Both the position numbers and the translations under genes were made by a program. From Kurthia zopfii (lineage in GTDB: Bacteria; Bacillota; Bacilli; Bacillales_A; Planococcaceae), in assembly GCF_003143955.1 (NCBI RefSeq), contig NZ_QFVS01000011.1, forward strand, positions 1 to 64,000: 64,000 nt of DNA. Direction: 5' to 3'. The stretch's first letter is position 1. Each line of letters opens with the position of its first letter. The notes beneath the pieces are model-generated. The model worked only from the letters and a program-made list of their open reading frames with translations. It ran no database searches and had not been told where the DNA came from. Shown piece after piece: positions 46,171 through 53,854 of the stretch.

Positions 46171-46587
46171 ATGAAAAAGTATTCACTATTAATTATTTCA
46201 GTATTAGCTTTACTACTTGCTGCTTGTAGCAGTGATGCCACATCATCGCTTAAAACAGCCGATATCATTAAAGTATTTAAAGATGACGGATTAGAAATTG
46301 GCGAAACATCTGAATTAGAGAAAAAAGAGTTCGGTAATACGCGCGAAGAAGGTATTCGAATTTTAATTCCTTCACTTGGAGAAGATGCTGGTGGACGTTT
46401 ATTCAAATTCAAAAATAAAAAAGATTTAGAAAAAGCAAAATCATATTACGATGAATTAGGAAAAGAAGCACCTATGTTTTATTCCCATACTCATGCTAAT
46501 GGAAATTTCCTATTGCAAATGAATGGCGACATGAAAGATCAAGATTTTGAAAAATATACATCTTCATTAGATAAAGCATTAAAATAA
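46171..46587 (+). CDS. Hypothetical lipoprotein
   Basis: This 138-residue lipoprotein has the signal MKKYSLLIISVLALLLAAC and a small alpha/beta domain. Visible segments are TADIIKVFKDDGLEIGETSE and RLFKFKNKKDLEKAKSYYDELG. AAAAGGAG precedes the ATG at 46171; longer readings from 45991 pass through noncoding DNA. The family is not recognised. Confidence 0.72.
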   Translation: MKKYSLLIISVLALLLAACSSDATSSLKTADIIKVFKDDGLEIGETSELEKKEFGNTREEGIRILIPSLGEDAGGRLFKFKNKKDLEKAKSYYDELGKEAPMFYSHTHANGNFLLQMNGDMKDQDFEKYTSSLDKALK

Positions 46588-46608
46588 TCAATTCACTTCT
46601 ACAATAAG

Positions 46609-46644
46609 AAACGCAGAAGCTTTTATAAGCTCCTACGTTTTTTT
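46609..46644 (+). terminator. Terminator of the lipoprotein gene
   Basis: AACGCAGAAGCTT pairs with AAGCTCCTACGTT (two mismatches) and is followed by a T run. It also abuts the end of the converging gene. Confidence 0.75.
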
Positions 46645-46942
46645 AATTCCCTAACTGGCTCAACCACTCACGTAACCTCGCTTTAGGGTAGTAGACTTGA
46701 CCGTTAATCATAATATGAGGAATATCAGGATATTCTTTCGTTAAATGCTTCACATCTTCTTTTGAAATCCCCATAAAGTAATGAACGTGATTTTCTTTAA
46801 TTAATTCATTGTCATCTTCATCATTCAATAAATCACTGAACGCATCTTTGCCTTCAGGATTTTTAAAATTCTTAAGTCCATTTCCAATAAAATAACCTGC
46901 GGCTGCAATACCAAGCCCTACAAAAATTAAATCAAATTCCAT
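46643..46942 (-). CDS. Small membrane-anchored protein with excisionase-like HTH segment
   Basis: This 99-residue protein has an N-terminal hydrophobic helix (FDLIFVGLGIAAAGYFIGNGL), an acidic linker, and a C-terminal part (ISKEDVKHLTKEYPDIPHIM, then NGQVYYPKARLREWLSQLG). That end resembles the winged-helix ends of MerR/excisionase-type DNA-binding domains. GAAAGGAG lies 8 nt before the ATG at 46942, which is preferred over the GTG at 46951. The function is unknown. It is the last gene before the presumed element boundary. Confidence 0.6.
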   Translation of the reverse strand: MEFDLIFVGLGIAAAGYFIGNGLKNFKNPEGKDAFSDLLNDEDDNELIKENHVHYFMGISKEDVKHLTKEYPDIPHIMINGQVYYPKARLREWLSQLGN

Positions 46943-47018
46943 CTCTTTCACTCCTTTCTAACAAATTTTCGATTCCATCATAACATGAAAAGCATTCGTT
47001 ATTTCTGAAGTTAAAAAC

Positions 47019-47061
47019 GCGAAAATAAAAAATAAGCCAGCGAATACATAATTCGCTGGCT
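47019..47061 (-). terminator. Terminator, probably that of groEL
   Basis: On the minus strand AGCCAGCGAAT and ATTCGCTGGCT form an 11-bp perfect stem with a 5-nt loop, followed by a T-rich stretch. No complete minus-strand gene ends just before it inside the window; only the groEL-like remnant at 47083 does. Confidence 0.8.
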
Positions 47062-47082
47062 AATTAATTCAAGATGGGATGA

Positions 47083-47100
47083 TTACATCATTCCGCCCAT
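47083..47100 (-). pseudogene. groEL: 3' end remnant resembling groEL; likely attachment site
   Basis: The minus strand reads Met-Gly-Gly-Met-Met-stop immediately upstream of a strong terminator, which is the usual end of bacterial GroEL. The preceding codons do not resemble GroEL. This fits a site-specific insertion at the 3' end of groEL, with the rest of the gene on the far side of the element beyond 64000. From 46943 to 47292 there is no other gene. Confidence 0.5.
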
Positions 47101-47292
47101 AAGCTTGCCACTAAAATCCTCTAAAACAACTACTAAGAAACCCTATCAAATCAACATTTCACAGAAAATCGACTAATGATCCTAAATGATGAATCATTCT
47201 TTTATGACCAAAAAAATGACCGTGTGTGTGACCACAGTTTTCTAGAAAGGAACATGTGAACTCAAACTCAAACTGTTTAGGAGGAAAATCGT

Positions 47293-47727
47293 ATGAAGTT
47301 GATTAAATCAGCTTTTATAGCATGCAGTATAGCACTTCTTACGGCTGGTTGTAGCTCAAATAGTGGACTCACAATAGCTACCACTGATGATGTACAGCAG
47401 ATGATAGATGACCAACAAACAGGTTTTGTTGTCATTACGAATGAAATTGACGCTCCATTCCTAGATGAAATAGAGAAAGCATTACTAGAAAAAAAGGAAA
47501 CATCCCTGCAATTCAATGTCTTTCGCAATAACGGTAAGAACCAGAATTCTGATGGCTTAAGCAAAAATCCATTCCGTTCTGAAATGTCACATGTAAATAC
47601 ACTGTACTATGTGAAGGGCGGACAAACCTATGGAGAATACGATTTAGAAACCTTTGAAGGACTACGCCAACAAGAGGAATTGGGACACTTTATCAATTCC
47701 ATGACTGGAGGTGAAGCTAATGAGTAA
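47293..47727 (+). CDS. Lipoprotein of the mobile element
   Basis: This 144-residue lipoprotein has the signal MKLIKSAFIACSIALLTAGC and an alpha/beta domain of the thioredoxin-like size range. Visible parts are TTDDVQQMIDDQQTGFVVIT and VNTLYYVKGGQTYGEYDLETFEG; no CxxC is present. AGGAGG precedes the ATG. Its end overlaps the start of the VirB6-like gene, so they form an operon. Small lipoproteins beside conjugation genes sometimes act in entry exclusion, but that is a guess here. Confidence 0.7.
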   Translation: MKLIKSAFIACSIALLTAGCSSNSGLTIATTDDVQQMIDDQQTGFVVITNEIDAPFLDEIEKALLEKKETSLQFNVFRNNGKNQNSDGLSKNPFRSEMSHVNTLYYVKGGQTYGEYDLETFEGLRQQEELGHFINSMTGGEANE

Positions 47728-49675
47728 CGAGGAAATCGCTCGTAAGTTGGAGGAGTTTCAAGAGTACCTCAGTATTTCCAACATCTTCACGGACATCGTG
47801 CGTTGGCTTGGTTGGATATTCGTCAAAGGGTTCGCTTGGATTGTCGATATGCTCGAAAGCGTGACCGATGATATTCTGTTAGTGAAAAGCTTTTACAACA
47901 ATCCTGAAATTGTAGCTTTTGTCAGTTCAGTCAAACCATTTTTATACATTCTACTCGCCTTTTCATTGCTTTATACTGGCTACTTATTGATATTCCAGAA
48001 GAAATTCAACCGTGAAGGCATTGCCATTAACCTCTTCATAGCCCTAATGGTTATTCTTGCTCTGAATACTGGAATGGACAAGGCTGATGAATTTACAGAC
48101 GCAGCCATAGATGCAGTAAAGGTAGACTCTCTCTATCCAAACGATGATTCAACGTTAAGTGGATCAATTATTCAAAGGAACATTATCGATCTCACCGAGG
48201 TCGATAAAAATAATTGGTCTTCCACTGAATTGGAAATACCAAACAGTATGCCGCCTAGTAAGGTGGCGAATATCAATATTAGAGAAAAATACGGTAAAGA
48301 CACCGAAGGCATTTCAAATGAAGGAAAAGATTTATCCAAGCACTTGCTTTCTTTTAACAACGTTGGTGAATATCGTGCTGAAAAGCTTGATCAATCAGGC
48401 TTGGAATGGAATAACGAATATTATTTTCGTTACTCCGTTAACTGGTTCACAATTTTTGTCACACTAAGCGTAATTGCCTTTACGCTATTCTCTATCTCAC
48501 TAAAACTAGCAAAGCTATTCTTTGAATTGACATTCAACTATATCTTGGCGTTACTAATAGCACCTGCAGATATCCATGACGGACAGAAAACAAAAAAGGT
48601 CATTCAGTCTATCTTGAATACATTCTTTGCAACAATCCTCATATTCCTATCTATGAAGGTGTACATGATTGGAACGGTTTACTTGGAAGAAAAGCTAGAC
48701 AACTTCCCTTACCTGATAGCTCTGATTGCTTTCTCTTTGGCAGTTGTCGATGGGCCGAATATAGTTGAACGCTTATTCGGCATTGATGCAGGTCTAAAAA
48801 ACGGCTGGGGTGTTCTTGCCGGAGCATATGCAGGCAGTAAATTAGCTTCGGGTGCTGGGAAAGGGTTAGGTAGTATGGTGAAAGGATTGTCAGGGAAAGG
48901 CTCACAAAGCAAAAACGGAAAACCGCGTATGGCAAATCCGTTGAGTAATGCAAAGCCTGCCTCCCCTAATGATACGAAAAAAGATGAAGAGGAAAAGAGA
49001 CCAGATCAAGAAAAGACAGCTCACTCACAAGACTATCAAAGTGAAGTAGCAACGAATTTAATTGGAGACCATTCAACTCCTGAACATGCTAAAGAATCCA
49101 AAGGAATTGCGTCAAGGTTAGAATCAGAACAACCTTACGGCACGGATAAGAAGCAAAGAATAGCCCCTTCTCCCAATGACATAGATAGAAATCCTACGTC
49201 ACGCCAACACTCGGGCAGTGCGGTTGAGGGTTATTCACCTGTAGTAGTATCTCAAAACGATAACCTAGCTAATCCAACTACAGATAGAAACGCAAAAATA
49301 AATCTTTCTGCCAGAACAAATACAACCAACCAAACTCAACCTGTAAATAAGCAAGAAATGAGCCATCCAACGAGCACCCAAGACTCGTCGAGCAATAAAT
49401 ATGCTCAGACGCATCAAAGTTCCAGCACTAATAGAGATCTTGAAGTAGTAAATGAAGCCGAGCCAAACACTGGAACTTCAAGGACAAGCCAGGCACAAGT
49501 ATCAAGTACTCATATGGAATCCAATCAGCAACACATACAACATACCGAACAAGCGGACTTACAAACAACGCAGCAGGTTAATCAAAGCTCAACAATGAAA
49601 GATACAACATATGAAACAATGCCTAGTAAGCTCAGGCCAAATGCTTACCCAATTCCAAAAAGGCCAAGAGCATAA
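47720..49675 (+). CDS. VirB6/TrbL-like conjugation membrane protein
   Basis: This 651-residue protein has six to seven membrane helices in residues 35-360 (FLYILLAFSLLYTGYLLIF, NLFIALMVILALNTGM, WFTIFVTLSVIAFTLFSI, LTFNYILALLIAP, and two more). A Gly-rich stretch and a 250-residue disordered Gln/Ser/Thr/Asn-rich tail follow. This layout matches TrbL/VirB6-type pore proteins of Gram-positive integrative conjugative elements. GGAGG lies 8 nt before the ATG at 47720. No VirB4 or coupling protein gene is present in the window. Confidence 0.72.
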   Translation: MSNEEIARKLEEFQEYLSISNIFTDIVRWLGWIFVKGFAWIVDMLESVTDDILLVKSFYNNPEIVAFVSSVKPFLYILLAFSLLYTGYLLIFQKKFNREGIAINLFIALMVILALNTGMDKADEFTDAAIDAVKVDSLYPNDDSTLSGSIIQRNIIDLTEVDKNNWSSTELEIPNSMPPSKVANINIREKYGKDTEGISNEGKDLSKHLLSFNNVGEYRAEKLDQSGLEWNNEYYFRYSVNWFTIFVTLSVIAFTLFSISLKLAKLFFELTFNYILALLIAPADIHDGQKTKKVIQSILNTFFATILIFLSMKVYMIGTVYLEEKLDNFPYLIALIAFSLAVVDGPNIVERLFGIDAGLKNGWGVLAGAYAGSKLASGAGKGLGSMVKGLSGKGSQSKNGKPRMANPLSNAKPASPNDTKKDEEEKRPDQEKTAHSQDYQSEVATNLIGDHSTPEHAKESKGIASRLESEQPYGTDKKQRIAPSPNDIDRNPTSRQHSGSAVEGYSPVVVSQNDNLANPTTDRNAKINLSARTNTTNQTQPVNKQEMSHPTSTQDSSSNKYAQTHQSSSTNRDLEVVNEAEPNTGTSRTSQAQVSSTHMESNQQHIQHTEQADLQTTQQVNQSSTMKDTTYETMPSKLRPNAYPIPKRPRA

Positions 49676-49755
49676 AGCATTCGATTAAAAATGAAAGCTG
49701 CTGTCCTTTTTTTCTAGTAACTCTTTTGAATTCCTATCAGAAAGGATGAACAATT

Positions 49756-50169
49756 ATGAGCAATAAACATCAATTCCGCGCAAGAGTCAGAAACGTAAAT
49801 TATGATTACTTGGAAAATTATCAAATTGTTAACAATCACAGCAACATAGGAGAAGCCTTGGACGCCATCTTGGAAGAACACAAGGAATTAAACAAGAATC
49901 ACTGGAACCTTCAATACATTGCGCAAACAGTTGCTCATACAGTGAATGAACGCATTTCAACTGAGTTGAATCGAGTGCGGCTAGGAACGAACAATACCGA
50001 CCGAAATACGCAAATATTGATTGAGTTACTGCAGGGATTCATGCAGCTAAGAAATGTAGAACATATTCCGACAATCGATCTATACAAACCAGAATTCCTT
50101 ATCCATGCTGAAAACACCGTGAAAGAACGAATTGCACATCAGAAGCAACGAAAACATAGCAGACAATGA
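49756..50169 (+). CDS. Hypothetical protein of the mobile element
   Basis: This 137-residue basic, helical protein begins MSNKHQFRARVRNVNYDYLE and ends in a Lys/Gln/Arg-rich tail. The beginning has the feel of a ribbon-helix-helix or relaxosome accessory protein, but there is no firm motif. GAAAGG precedes the ATG. It follows the VirB6-like gene by 80 bp and ends at a terminator, so the three genes make one transcription unit. Confidence 0.62.
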   Translation: MSNKHQFRARVRNVNYDYLENYQIVNNHSNIGEALDAILEEHKELNKNHWNLQYIAQTVAHTVNERISTELNRVRLGTNNTDRNTQILIELLQGFMQLRNVEHIPTIDLYKPEFLIHAENTVKERIAHQKQRKHSRQ

Positions 50170-50196
50170 GCAGGTTTTCAATCTAATTCACAGGAG

Positions 50197-50236
50197 AATA
50201 GATCCATTCCATAAAGTAAAATGGATCTATTTTTAG
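50197..50236 (+). terminator. Intrinsic terminator of the conjugation-like operon
   Basis: AATAGATCCATT pairs with AATGGATCTATT and is followed by T5. Confidence 0.88.
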
Positions 50237-50262
50237 ATTACTACTTGTTCGTACTAAATATC

Positions 50263-51984
50263 TCATGGCTTTGTATTGTCTGGATGTAGCCATTCTAAAA
50301 TCCCCTCTATAGGTCTGCTTAAATGCTTAGAGGTGATAGAGTATTCAATATTTACATTTTCCTTTGTTTGAATTAGTAGAAATGTTGGAAATGCCATGTT
50401 TTGAGAAGGGTTTAATGATTTAAATTTGTACTGTATAATGTCTTGGTTACCTTCTCGGAAATGCTCATAATTAAAAAGTGATTCTAAATGTTCAACGAAG
50501 TCTTCATCTGTGTAATTAATATTATCATAGGGTAATCGCAATTTTTTTTGAACCGGTAACCTAAAAGAGGTGCCCTCATATTCCATTACCCTATGATCCC
50601 TAGCAGGGATCAGGAGATCATTGAATACATAATCTTCATGGATAAATTCCTCTATAAACGTTACAAAAGGAGATTTCATCTTTTTTGGTGTCACTACCTG
50701 CGCAGTGTTTGGAAACTTTAATGTCACTTGTATTTCTTTATCGTCTATTCCTCCTGTGTTTTTCAGGATGACAGGTAGAGGATAGCATGTGTTTAAGTAA
50801 ACTGTATATTCATCCAAAAGTTGATAGCTTAATAAGTGTCCATGAGCATTCTCTATGGCATAATATTTTTCCTTTTCATCTTCTGTTCCCCTCGGAAAAT
50901 TTCTTGGGGGTCCAAACATTACTACGGTATCTATTGCTCTTTTTTCAAGACCACCAAAGTGAAGATCTTCATCATGTAATTCTATGCCAAGAATACTTTT
51001 GCTTAACTCTTTTAATTCTAAAGCGTCTTCTTCTGATAACTTCACCTTAATATAGCCATTGAGAGATGGTATTGATTTTAACAATCCTTCCAGTTTTTCA
51101 TTAATACCGGCATTCATTAAATCAACAGGAGATTTGGTTTTGTCAGTTTCAACTGTATTTGTCTCTACAGGTAGTGTAGGTGGTAGCTTTATCGTCTTTG
51201 CTGTTTTCAATAATTTTATTGCATCATTACGATGCTTATTAAGCAAAGGCGTGTTATGCAAGTGAATGCCTAACATTTTGTCACTTTCTTTCACTCTGTC
51301 CTTTTCATAGAAGGCTAACGACAGTTTAGGAATATGATTAATAATAGGAGTTACTCCGTATTCTTCACTATCGATATGTTTATCAACTAATTTTGTAAAT
51401 AAACTTTTTGGCATCTGTCTTCCTTGAAGTGAAAATGTAAAAAGTTCATTGACTATCACACTACAGAGTGTCTTAATGTTTTCAAGTTTTGCCTCTTTTC
51501 CATTACGTGATAAATATTCTTGCATACGAATATAAGAGAGTGCTTGTAATGGTTCAAAATCAAAATTTTGCTTTTTCACTGCTACTTTAGTAAGTTCACT
51601 CTCGACTTCCTTTAACTTATTATCTTCTTCAACTTTTAAACGCCCACCATGCAAATCAGATATCCATTTATCTGCATTACGATCAGTAGTTCCAATTAAA
51701 AAAAGAGTATAGGTGATTGGTAAATTAAACATTCCGTAAGCTTTTCGAGCATCTTTCACCAATGAATGCACCCAATTTATCACACTACCTCTTTCGAAAT
51801 TATTAATGCTGGATTTTACTTGTACAGCCTGAATAGAGTCTTTAAACACCCATTCGATATCTACTTTATCTTCATTAGTAGACGGTTCTATTCCAATGCT
51901 CTCCCATAAATCATTTTCTACGCTATCTAATAATCCAGCTAACACTTGATAATAATACCCACGAATTCCCGAACTTCCACTCAT
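50263..51984 (-). CDS. Putative defence nuclease with N-terminal Cap4/DUF4297-like domain
   Basis: This 573-residue protein starts SGIRGYYYQVLAGLLDSVEN and has VDIEWVFKDSIQAVQVKSS at residues 41-59. The spaced Asp42 and Gln55-x-Lys57 fit the catalytic core of PD-(D/E)XK-type nucleases with a QxK variant, as in Cap4/DUF4297 effectors. The remaining 450 residues have no motif I know; they are mixed alpha/beta and could sense a ligand or partner. AAGGGAAG lies before the ATG. It is a single gene, divergent from the zinc-ribbon nuclease gene over 108 bp. The nuclease role is inferred, not certain. Confidence 0.6.
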   Translation of the reverse strand: MSGSSGIRGYYYQVLAGLLDSVENDLWESIGIEPSTNEDKVDIEWVFKDSIQAVQVKSSINNFERGSVINWVHSLVKDARKAYGMFNLPITYTLFLIGTTDRNADKWISDLHGGRLKVEEDNKLKEVESELTKVAVKKQNFDFEPLQALSYIRMQEYLSRNGKEAKLENIKTLCSVIVNELFTFSLQGRQMPKSLFTKLVDKHIDSEEYGVTPIINHIPKLSLAFYEKDRVKESDKMLGIHLHNTPLLNKHRNDAIKLLKTAKTIKLPPTLPVETNTVETDKTKSPVDLMNAGINEKLEGLLKSIPSLNGYIKVKLSEEDALELKELSKSILGIELHDEDLHFGGLEKRAIDTVVMFGPPRNFPRGTEDEKEKYYAIENAHGHLLSYQLLDEYTVYLNTCYPLPVILKNTGGIDDKEIQVTLKFPNTAQVVTPKKMKSPFVTFIEEFIHEDYVFNDLLIPARDHRVMEYEGTSFRLPVQKKLRLPYDNINYTDEDFVEHLESLFNYEHFREGNQDIIQYKFKSLNPSQNMAFPTFLLIQTKENVNIEYSITSKHLSRPIEGILEWLHPDNTKP

Positions 51985-52023
51985 TGTGTTCTTCCCTTTC
52001 CATACAATATATGTTTATTTAAT

Positions 52024-52052
52024 TTTATCATGGGTTACAAAGTTAATTGCAA
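52024..52052 (-). promoter_or_regulatory. Probable promoter of the Cap4-like gene
   Basis: On the minus strand TTGCAA (52047-52052) and GATAAA (52024-52029) have a 17-nt spacer, 40 bp before the start codon. The TTGCAA is palindromic and might also be read rightwards. Confidence 0.5.
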
Positions 52053-52092
52053 CTTGTTTTAAATATCTGTTTCAATAACGGAGGAATATATT

Positions 52093-53541
52093 TTGAAAAA
52101 ATCATTTGCAACTGAGTATCCTCACCTATTAATGGAGTGGGATAATAAGAAAAACGGCAATCTATCCCCTTATGACGTACCCCCAAAGGGTCGAAAAGTA
52201 GTGTGGTGGAAATGCAAGGTAGGGCATAGTTATCCAGCTCAGCTTTCACATAAGTCAGCCGGGAAACAATGTTCAGAATGTCGTTTATTAGAAAACTCAA
52301 TAGAACTCAAAACACCTGAAGTATTGCAATACTGGGATTATGAAAAGAACATCGATCCACCTACTCGTGTATCATATGGTTCTAACTCTACTTTTCATTG
52401 GAAGTGCGAAAACGGACACAGTTTCCTAGCACGAGTTAAAGCTATGACTAGAAATATTGGTAAAGGATGTCCTTATTGCAGAGGGTTGCGTGTGGATCAT
52501 ACTAACTCATTAGCAGGCTTATACCCTAGTATTGCAGATGAATGGGTTAGCTGCGTAGATGATCCCGAACTCACTCCCGACACAATTGCAGCTGGAAGCA
52601 ACAAACAAGTGAAATGGAGATGTAGAAAAGGTCATGATTGGAACACTACTCCAAAACATCGAACAACGGGGCAGACCGGCTGTAAAAAGTGTAGAACAGG
52701 ACGACGAATATCAAAGCAAGCTGTAACTTTATTCTTTTATTTGAGACAGAGTTTTGATGATGTGATATTAGAATATCCTTTAAAAGGTTCTCGCATGGCA
52801 CTCGATCTATTTATTCCATCTCAAAAAATTGCAATAGAATATGACGGGGGCATTTTCCACCGCAATGCGAACCGTGATATCAGAAAAGAGAAATGGTTAC
52901 TAGAAAAAATGCCTGATGTGACAATGATCAGATTAAGAGAGCCCAATTGTGATTCATATTCTTCACCGAATTCTAAAGTAATCACATTTTATCTTAGTGA
53001 TCAAAAGAAAGAAACATTTGCACGGTGCATTGAACAACTCTTCCAAGATACTTTTCATATTAACATGAATGTTGATTTGGAGAAGGATAATATAAAGGTG
53101 CTCCAATTAATGGATAGAACGGAAGTAGAAAATTCGCTTGGCGAGAAATTTCCTGAGTTAGCAAAAGAGTGGGATACAGAAAAAAACAGCGATCTAACAC
53201 CTTACCAATTTCGAGCAGCTAGCCATGAAAAAGTTCATTGGAAGTGCAAAAAAAATCATTCTTGGCCAGCAACAATTGCAAGTCGAAGCCATGGCAAAAA
53301 CAATTGTCCTGAATGCGGTTCACGGAAACTAGGCGATGACAATAATTTAGCTGTGAAATTTCCAAACGTTGCAAAGGAATGGCATCCAACCAAAAATAAG
53401 AAAGGTCCTGAAAAATATTTTCCAGCCGGTCACTTTTTGGTTTGGTGGCGCTGCTCTGACTGCCAATATGATTGGGAAGCATTAATTTATAATCGAACTT
53501 CAAATGGTTCTAGATGCCCTAACTGTTTATATTTAAAATAA
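52093..53541 (+). CDS. Five-zinc-ribbon protein with embedded Vsr/DUF559-like nuclease
   Basis: This 482-residue protein has three treble-clef zinc-ribbon modules of DUF4379 type (about residues 38-63, 102-129 and 174-200, each W/K-C-x3-GH ... CxxC). A nuclease-like core follows at about 205-300: ALDLFIP with Asp238, then IAIEYDG with Glu249 and Asp251, and His256. Two more zinc-ribbon modules (about 390-420 and 450-478) end the protein. The middle part resembles Vsr and DUF559 endonucleases. Such proteins probably recognise a DNA or RNA form through the zinc ribbons and cut it. It starts with TTG after CGGAGG. Confidence 0.75.
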   Translation: MKKSFATEYPHLLMEWDNKKNGNLSPYDVPPKGRKVVWWKCKVGHSYPAQLSHKSAGKQCSECRLLENSIELKTPEVLQYWDYEKNIDPPTRVSYGSNSTFHWKCENGHSFLARVKAMTRNIGKGCPYCRGLRVDHTNSLAGLYPSIADEWVSCVDDPELTPDTIAAGSNKQVKWRCRKGHDWNTTPKHRTTGQTGCKKCRTGRRISKQAVTLFFYLRQSFDDVILEYPLKGSRMALDLFIPSQKIAIEYDGGIFHRNANRDIRKEKWLLEKMPDVTMIRLREPNCDSYSSPNSKVITFYLSDQKKETFARCIEQLFQDTFHINMNVDLEKDNIKVLQLMDRTEVENSLGEKFPELAKEWDTEKNSDLTPYQFRAASHEKVHWKCKKNHSWPATIASRSHGKNNCPECGSRKLGDDNNLAVKFPNVAKEWHPTKNKKGPEKYFPAGHFLVWWRCSDCQYDWEALIYNRTSNGSRCPNCLYLK

Positions 53542-53545
53542 GTAC

Positions 53546-53579
53546 GAGCACTCGACAAGTTCGGGTACTCGTTCTTTTT
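53546..53579 (+). terminator. Intrinsic terminator of the zinc-ribbon nuclease gene
   Basis: ACGAGCACTCGA pairs with TTCGGGTACTCGT (mismatched in places) and is followed by TCTTTTTT. Confidence 0.75.
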
Positions 53580-53643
53580 TGTGATTTACAGGTAGAACAC
53601 GTAGAAGAGCATAAGGAGAAATTGTCCCCACTTGCTGTGTGGA

Positions 53644-53783
53644 ATCAGGCAAAGCCTGATATTTGGATGGGGTCATTATTTTAAAAACCGTCACACAAAC
53701 GTGACAGCTAAATGATTAAAAGTCACAGTTGTGTGACAAACTCTTCTAATTTGATAACACCGAAGCACTAGGCTTTGCCTGAT
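53644..53783. other. Nested inverted-repeat segment; possible structured RNA or DNA site
   Basis: Outer arms ATCAGGCAAAGCCT (53644-53657) and AGGCTTTGCCTGAT (53770-53783) are a perfect 14-bp inverted repeat. Inside it, GTCACACAA (53690-53698) pairs with TTGTGTGAC (53729-53737), and GTGAC (53701-53705) pairs with GTCAC (53722-53726). The segment lies in a 313-bp gap with no gene, beyond the 3' end of the reverse transcriptase gene. It could be a noncoding RNA, an origin of transfer or an operator. Confidence 0.6.
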
Positions 53784-53854
53784 CTATTACTGAACGTGGT
53801 CGCAGTATCACCTTATACTTTTTTCTTCTCAAGCGTTATTAAAATTTACCTCCC

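Noticed and set aside
48651-48953. Minus-strand open frames inside the VirB6-like gene
   Set aside because: They are antisense to a membrane-protein frame with good start and domain pattern, and have no ribosome site.
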